Assembly: GCF_030272615.1 (NCBI RefSeq)
Contig: NC_081411.1
Span: 183,418,977-183,482,976 of the forward strand
Source: Cryptomeria japonica
Taxonomy: Eukaryota; Streptophyta; Pinopsida; Cupressales; Cupressaceae
Reading direction: 5' to 3'
Length of the DNA stretch: 64,000 bases
Positions 59,985-64,000 of the stretch are shown piece by piece. Each line of letters opens with the position of its first letter. Position 1 is the stretch's first letter. Under the pieces are notes generated by a model. It saw only the letters and a program-made list of their open reading frames with translations, was not told the origin of the DNA and searched no databases. The translations under genes were made by a program, and so were the position numbers.

Positions 59985-60660
59985 AGGTATGGTGGACTTT
60001 GATGTTGACTCCTTCATGGCCTCTTCATGGCTTCCTTCATGGCTGGGCGGACTTTGTTGTCACCTCCTTCATGGCTTCCTTCATGGCTGGGCGGACTTTG
60101 GAGTTACCTCCTTCATGGCCCCTTTTATGCCTTGGGCGGACTTTAAGTCTTGCACCTCCATGGTCTCCTAAGGTGGGCGGACTTTAGGCTCACCTCCTTG
60201 GCGGACTTTAAGTCTAGGTGCCTACATGACCTCCATTGGCTTGGGCGGACTTTAACCTCAGCACCCACATGACCTCCATCTTGGGCGGACTTCAAGCTTG
60301 GCTCCTTCATGTCTCCATCTCCCTTGGGCGGACTTCAACCTTACCTCCTTCATGGCCTCTTCATGGCTGGGCGGACTTTGACTTGGTCTCCTTCATGACC
60401 TCTTCCTGGCTGGGCAGACTTTGGCCCTTGCACCCACATGATCTCCTTAGGTGGGGCGGACTTTGGAGGTTGCTCCCTCATGGCCCCTCTTATGCCTTGG
60501 GTGGACTTTGTTGAGTGCTCCTTCGTGGCCTCTCAACCTTGGGCGGACTTTAGGCAAGGCGCCCATGTGACCTCTATAGACTTGGGTGGACTTTAACCTT
60601 AGCACCCACATGACCTCCATCTTGGGCGGACTTCAAGCTTGGCTCCTTCATGTCTCCATC
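59985..60660. repeat. 42 bp minisatellite, about 16 units
   Basis: The core GGGCGGACTTT (variants GGGTGG, GGGCAG, CTTC) recurs at about 59988, 60046, 60089, 60130, 60172, 60201, 60241, 60282, 60325, 60369, 60410, 60453, 60498, 60539, 60583 and 60624. Spacers are rich in CTCCTTCATGGCC or CACCCACATGACCTCC. Segment 60238-60324 is almost repeated at 60580-60664, a higher-order duplication. Open frames across it come from the repeat. Confidence 0.94.
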
Positions 60661-60820
60661 TCCCTTCGTGATGGGATTTGAACCTGCAGAAACACTTTAA
60701 AACCCTTGTTAGCCAGACTTAGAAGAATTTTCAAAGAAATTTCAAAATTTCACAGTTTAATCTAAATTAACCGGATTAACTTGAAATTTGAAATCCGTGC
60801 TTAGGTGGATCATCTAAAAA

Positions 60821-61289
60821 AGCAAAAAGCCTAAAATCTAGGGATTTTAGCTTTTTAGGTCAAAACTTGGAATTTTCGAGATCTGGTCGGAGTTGGTCGA
60901 TGGTGCAAGTGTAAACCCTAGGTTTGCATCCCGGAAAAAGCAAAAAGCCTAAAATCTAGGGATTCAGCTTTTTTAGGTCAAAACTTGGAATTTTCGAATT
61001 CCAGTGGAAGCAGGTCAGTGGTGCGAGTGTGAACCCTAGGTTTGCATCCCGAAAAAGCAAAAAGCCTAAAATCTAGGGATTCGGCTTTTTTAGGTCAAAA
61101 CTTGGAATTTTCGAATTCTGGTCGAAGCAGGTCAGTGGTGCAAGTGTAAACCCTAGGTTTGCATCCCGAAAAAGCAAAAAGCCTAAAATCTAGGGATTCA
61201 GCTTTTTTAGGTCAAAACTTGGAATTTTCGAATTCCGATCGAAGCAGGTCAGTGGTTCAAGTATAAACCCTAGGTTCCCATTCTGAAAA
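60821..61289. repeat. 117 bp tandem repeat, four copies
   Basis: Units start AGCAAAAAGCCTAAAATCTA at 60821, 60939, 61056 and 61173. Each includes the inverted pair CCTAAAA...TTTTTAGG and ends AACCCTAGGTTTGCATCC. It is in copy C, between its start and the minisatellite. Confidence 0.95.
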
Positions 61290-61685
61290 AGAAAAAAGCA
61301 GACATCCCTAAAAAATAGGGAAAACTTTCTAAAAATAGCCATACCGAGGATTGGGCTAAAAAGGCCAAAAACGAAACTTCCTAAAAAATAGGAAAAAGCA
61401 AAAAAGCAAACTTTCTAAAAATAGAAAGTTGTCCAAATTCGTCCAAATCAATTGCGATCTTCGTCCTTTGGCCTCTCTAAGCACTCTAGTGGTGTTCGCA
61501 TTTCGGAATCACATAACTTGCAAAAACTAACTTTCAATCGTCAGGCCTGAAATGCTCTAAACTGGACAAGGCTTGGTGAAACTATAGCAAAAGGTCACAG
61601 GACACTAACAAAATCCTAGAAAGCAGGAAAAGAGAGGGTCCCCATTTGCAATGGGGCGATGTGTGGAAAAGGTCACAACAGGACC

Positions 61686-62930
61686 CCCACTTTTTTTGCT
61701 TTCTAGGTTAGTTGTCTTAGTTTGGTCGCCTAGTAGTGCCTCTAGCTATTAACCTTTTTCTTAAGGAGGTGCTATGCCCCAAGTTGTCAGGAAGTAATTG
61801 GGTCATGTCTTCCTGTTTAGGATGAAATGAGTCAGTTAGTCCCCGACACCTTAGAAATGATAGATATATGATGATCATTTCATTTGATCATCATCATCAG
61901 AGATGGAAGAAATGATAAGTGTGAGCACGAATGCCAGTCATAGGAGTTGAGATGCTAGATGCAAGACAATCAAGATGAAGGCCTAAACACCATGGAGAAG
62001 CTTTGTTAATGATGTGAGAGCCTTGGAGTTGGTGAGGTGAGTGCCACTACTCACAAAATTGAGCAAATGAGGTCATTGTCAATGAACCCCCAAAACCCCG
62101 ACCTACCTCATCTTACTGTTGTCAGTGACCCCCCAAAAGTCCGACCTGCTTCTTCTAGCACTACTAGTTGGTGGTAAGATCTTCGACCTACCTTGAGATC
62201 ATTTCTAGTTGCCTACCCAAAGTCCGATCGGGTTGAAGGGCTCATATGTTTGGTGAGTTGGATGTTGATGAAGTCATTACTTAGGGTTTTGAGTGATAAT
62301 GATGTATGAGATTGGTAGAATCGGATAGGAGCGAATGGTAATGCCTTGAAAACTCATTAAGCAAGTAAAGTTGATATCTTTGGGCCACTGTCAATGAAGG
62401 GGCAAATCTGCAATCACAGTCAATGAGGAGTGAAAAGCCCAACCACTATCAGTGCACCTCTAAAACCCCGAGTTGCCAGTGAGTGCCTAAAATTCCGACC
62501 AATTCCACTTGCTACCTAAATCTCTGACCTGCTAATGGTGCTTCTAGTTGACATTCAAAATCTTGCCCAGGAATGGATATGGTGTTTATGCTCTTGAAAA
62601 ATGACTAATTTCATTGATCATGCAAGTATATGACGACGAACTAGGAACATCGAAGGTGCAGAGAAAGTACATAGTGTTGTGGAAGGAACACTCACTTGAC
62701 ACACCTCATGAGGCGAATGTCGTGGAAGGAACACTCACGTGACAAAGGTAGATGGAAAACAAAAGCAAACATCAACCCCACCATGGCACTTTATAAGCAG
62801 TGCATGTACAATAAGGCACGAGATGTGCAAGATCCCAAGTAAACAATGGATGATGGCACTTTATCTCAGTGCATTTGCATAAATAAAAAGCTCCAATGAT
62901 AAGAAGACTGGAAATAGAAAGAACAGCCAA
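61686..62930 (+). repeat. Giant-LTR copy D, continuation
   Basis: Right of the duplicated GGACC the sequence CCCCACTTTTTTTGCTTTCTAGG continues as in the start of copy B. Inside are imperfect repeats of a CAGTGACC..CCCAAAAGTCCGACC type (about 62070-62520) and a repeated GTGGAAGGAACACTCAC (62679 and 62720). The distal end was not found; the boundary is approximate. Confidence 0.5.
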
Positions 62931-63877
62931 AAACAAGACATCCTACTCAAAGAAAGAAATCCCAAGACTTGAAACATCCAAGATATTTACCAAAGTGTTG
63001 AAAAGCCAAAAATTGAATAAAATAGTCCTGGAGCAGAATCTGGAAAGAAAACGCATATGACTGGAAAGTACACAGAACAAGCTTTCCAACAATATAAATT
63101 TTTTGAAAAACGGAGTTTGGATGCTCATTCTACAGCCCCGGACATGCAGAAAAGTGATCCCACTTTGACTAGAAAAAAGTACAGTCAAACAGCAAAATTG
63201 GAAAAAAATTCCAATACCATGAGATCCAGCTCAAAACCAGCCTTTCGACGCCTATTCGTTTTTGAAAAACTAACTCCATTTGCTCAAGTGATGGCAAAAA
63301 AAACCAATATGCTATCAAAACCCTTCAAGGGAAAAAAAGGGCCCCCCTGCTGGTGGCAGGGAGGTGGCACATTGGCTGGGTGGTGGTGGAGCTTGGGCAG
63401 TGGGCGGGCGGGGGCAAGCGGGGCCAACGACAGTGGGGCCTACTGCAGGCCAGGGGGCCCACAGTACCCTGCGTACTGTGGGTTAAACCCCAAAAATTGA
63501 TTTTTTGTTTTTTTATAAAAAAACTTTTTGCCAAAAATTTGTTTGAAAGGATTTTTTTTTTTTTTTTTAAAAAAAACAAATTTCGGCTTGCATGCCATAA
63601 AAAGGCAAAAAAAATTCTTGAACTGTGTGCCAGGGTCGTACGGCCTGATACAAAACAAAAAAATATACCCCCAGAGGCTCAGATGTCGAAAGTGATCAAG
63701 TTTAATATGACCATAGGGGTTTTTGGGCCTTCTGAGCACGATGGTGAGGTCTATTTAGGCCCAAAGTGCTCAGAAAAAAGTCCTATCCCTGGGTGCACAA
63801 AAAAATGTCTGACAACCCCAGATCTGCTTCCAATGCAAAAAAAACTTAAAACAAGAACAGGTAGCTGCAAATCTAAA
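62931..63877 (-). other. Probable internal leader region of a minus-strand copia element
   Basis: It lies left of a minus-sense primer site, so it would be the element's 5' internal part, but no Gag motif is readable. It includes a GC-rich block (63340-63490) unlike the surroundings, containing a hairpin CCCACAGTAC-CCTGC-GTACTGTGGG (63458-63482). Overlapping short frames on both strands carry no known domain. Confidence 0.35.
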
Positions 63878-63889
63878 GCTCTGATACCA
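63878..63889 (-). other. Copia primer-binding site (initiator tRNA-Met)
   Basis: GCTCTGATACCA is the exact reverse complement of TGGTATCAGAGC, the classic plant copia primer site. It abuts TGTGAGAG, the expected LTR edge. Confidence 0.8.
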
Positions 63890-64000
63890 TGTGAGAGTTG
63901 AGAAATACAACACCACAGGTGCCCAAATCATCTCTGCAAGCTGAATAAACCTGTTACAAGGAGAAGCAAGGAAGCAACAGCGAAAATCATAAACACAAGA
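63890..64000 (-). repeat. Edge of a minus-strand copia 5' LTR
   Basis: It begins TGTGAGAGTTGAGAAATAC right after the primer site and runs off the window. Confidence 0.6.

Larger units (their letters stand above)
56162..61680 (-). repeat. Giant solo LTR, copy C (5.5 kb) carrying a gene
   Basis: In the minus sense it starts TGTTGTGACCTTTTCCACAC at 61680 and ends CACCAACA at 56162. GGACC flanks both sides (56157-56161 and 61681-61685). In minus order it holds the CCCCATTGCAAATGGGG palindrome, a 117 bp tandem repeat, a 42 bp minisatellite, a 95 bp repeat, an unknown protein gene (58887-57041), the CTAATTAGGG block, a TATA box, and an end segment matching copies A and B (GGATAGAATACC...). It is inserted in copy D of its own family, in opposite orientation. 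Confidence 0.92.

Noticed and set aside
59912-60514. Plus-strand ORFs with repeated Trp-Pro and Gly-Arg-Thr motifs
   Set aside because: They are translations of the 42 bp minisatellite.
56119-61680. DNA transposon with 45 bp terminal inverted repeats
   Set aside because: The inverted ends are explained by one LTR inserted in an opposite copy. The 5 bp duplication and TG/CA ends fit LTR biology, and no transposase is seen.
61681-61697. Polypurine tract for the minus-strand LTR ending at 61680
   Set aside because: The minus-strand run AAAAAAAGTGGGGGTCC looks right, but it is the continuation of LTR copy D after the duplicated GGACC.
63057-63901. Several overlapping ORFs at the right end
   Set aside because: They lie in low-complexity and GC-rich sequence on both strands, with no motif in any.

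Overview
The window looks like a stretch of a large, transposon-filled plant nuclear genome, probably a gymnosperm (inference). The evidence is the pile-up of plant-type Ty1/copia and Ty3/gypsy LTR elements, several nested in one another, long AT-rich spacers, and no recognisable host gene in 64 kb. Almost every long reading frame belongs to a transposable element, and nearly all are broken by stop codons.

Layout, left half. Positions 1-4102 hold the 3' part of a Ty1/copia element: broken RT/RNase H, a polypurine tract and a 2.3 kb 3' LTR. At 5379-24524 lies a solo copia LTR (target duplication CAAGT on both sides). It has been split by a nearly complete 16.5 kb Ty3/gypsy element of the Tat (Ogre/Grande-like) type at 7570-24097 (target duplication TTAGT). 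That element has near-identical LTRs and an unusually long primer-binding site matching tRNA-Trp. Its single gag-pol frame carries four stops and encodes protease, a G-patch-like segment, RT, two RNase H domains and integrase. A large antisense ORF before the 3' LTR encodes a plant mobile domain (PMD) protein with a glycine-rich, coiled-coil tail. An array of AGCGCTATTG repeats precedes gag, and the same array in reverse complement precedes the antisense PMD gene, so both genes have the same leader repeat and the two ends of the genomic RNA are complementary.

Layout, right half. From 27 to 64 kb there are older remnants: a minus-strand copia gag, a possible SINE head, a truncated LINE with an 18 bp target duplication, a possible TRIM, and a very large LTR family with termini TGTTGTGAC...CAACA. 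Of that family, 47321-51529 (plus strand, TSD GGAAG) and 56162-61680 (minus strand, TSD GGACC) are solo LTRs of 4.2 and 5.5 kb. A third, minus-strand copy starts at 38865. A fourth, plus-strand copy was interrupted by the 56162-61680 insertion. Two of these LTRs carry an unrecognised protein gene inside the LTR, just upstream of the TATA box; a third relative of that gene lies at about 28.9-30.6 kb. The LTR family also carries arrays of short hairpins or minisatellites upstream of the gene or promoter.

A recurring theme is that unrelated elements here carry arrays of short palindromes in their noncoding ends (2.1-2.9, 9.1-9.4, 21.75-22.1, 27.6, 30.6-31.4 and 47.7-49.2 kb). A separate perfect 38 bp hairpin sits at 45728-45822. 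Family assignments rest on reading motifs by eye; no database search was possible.
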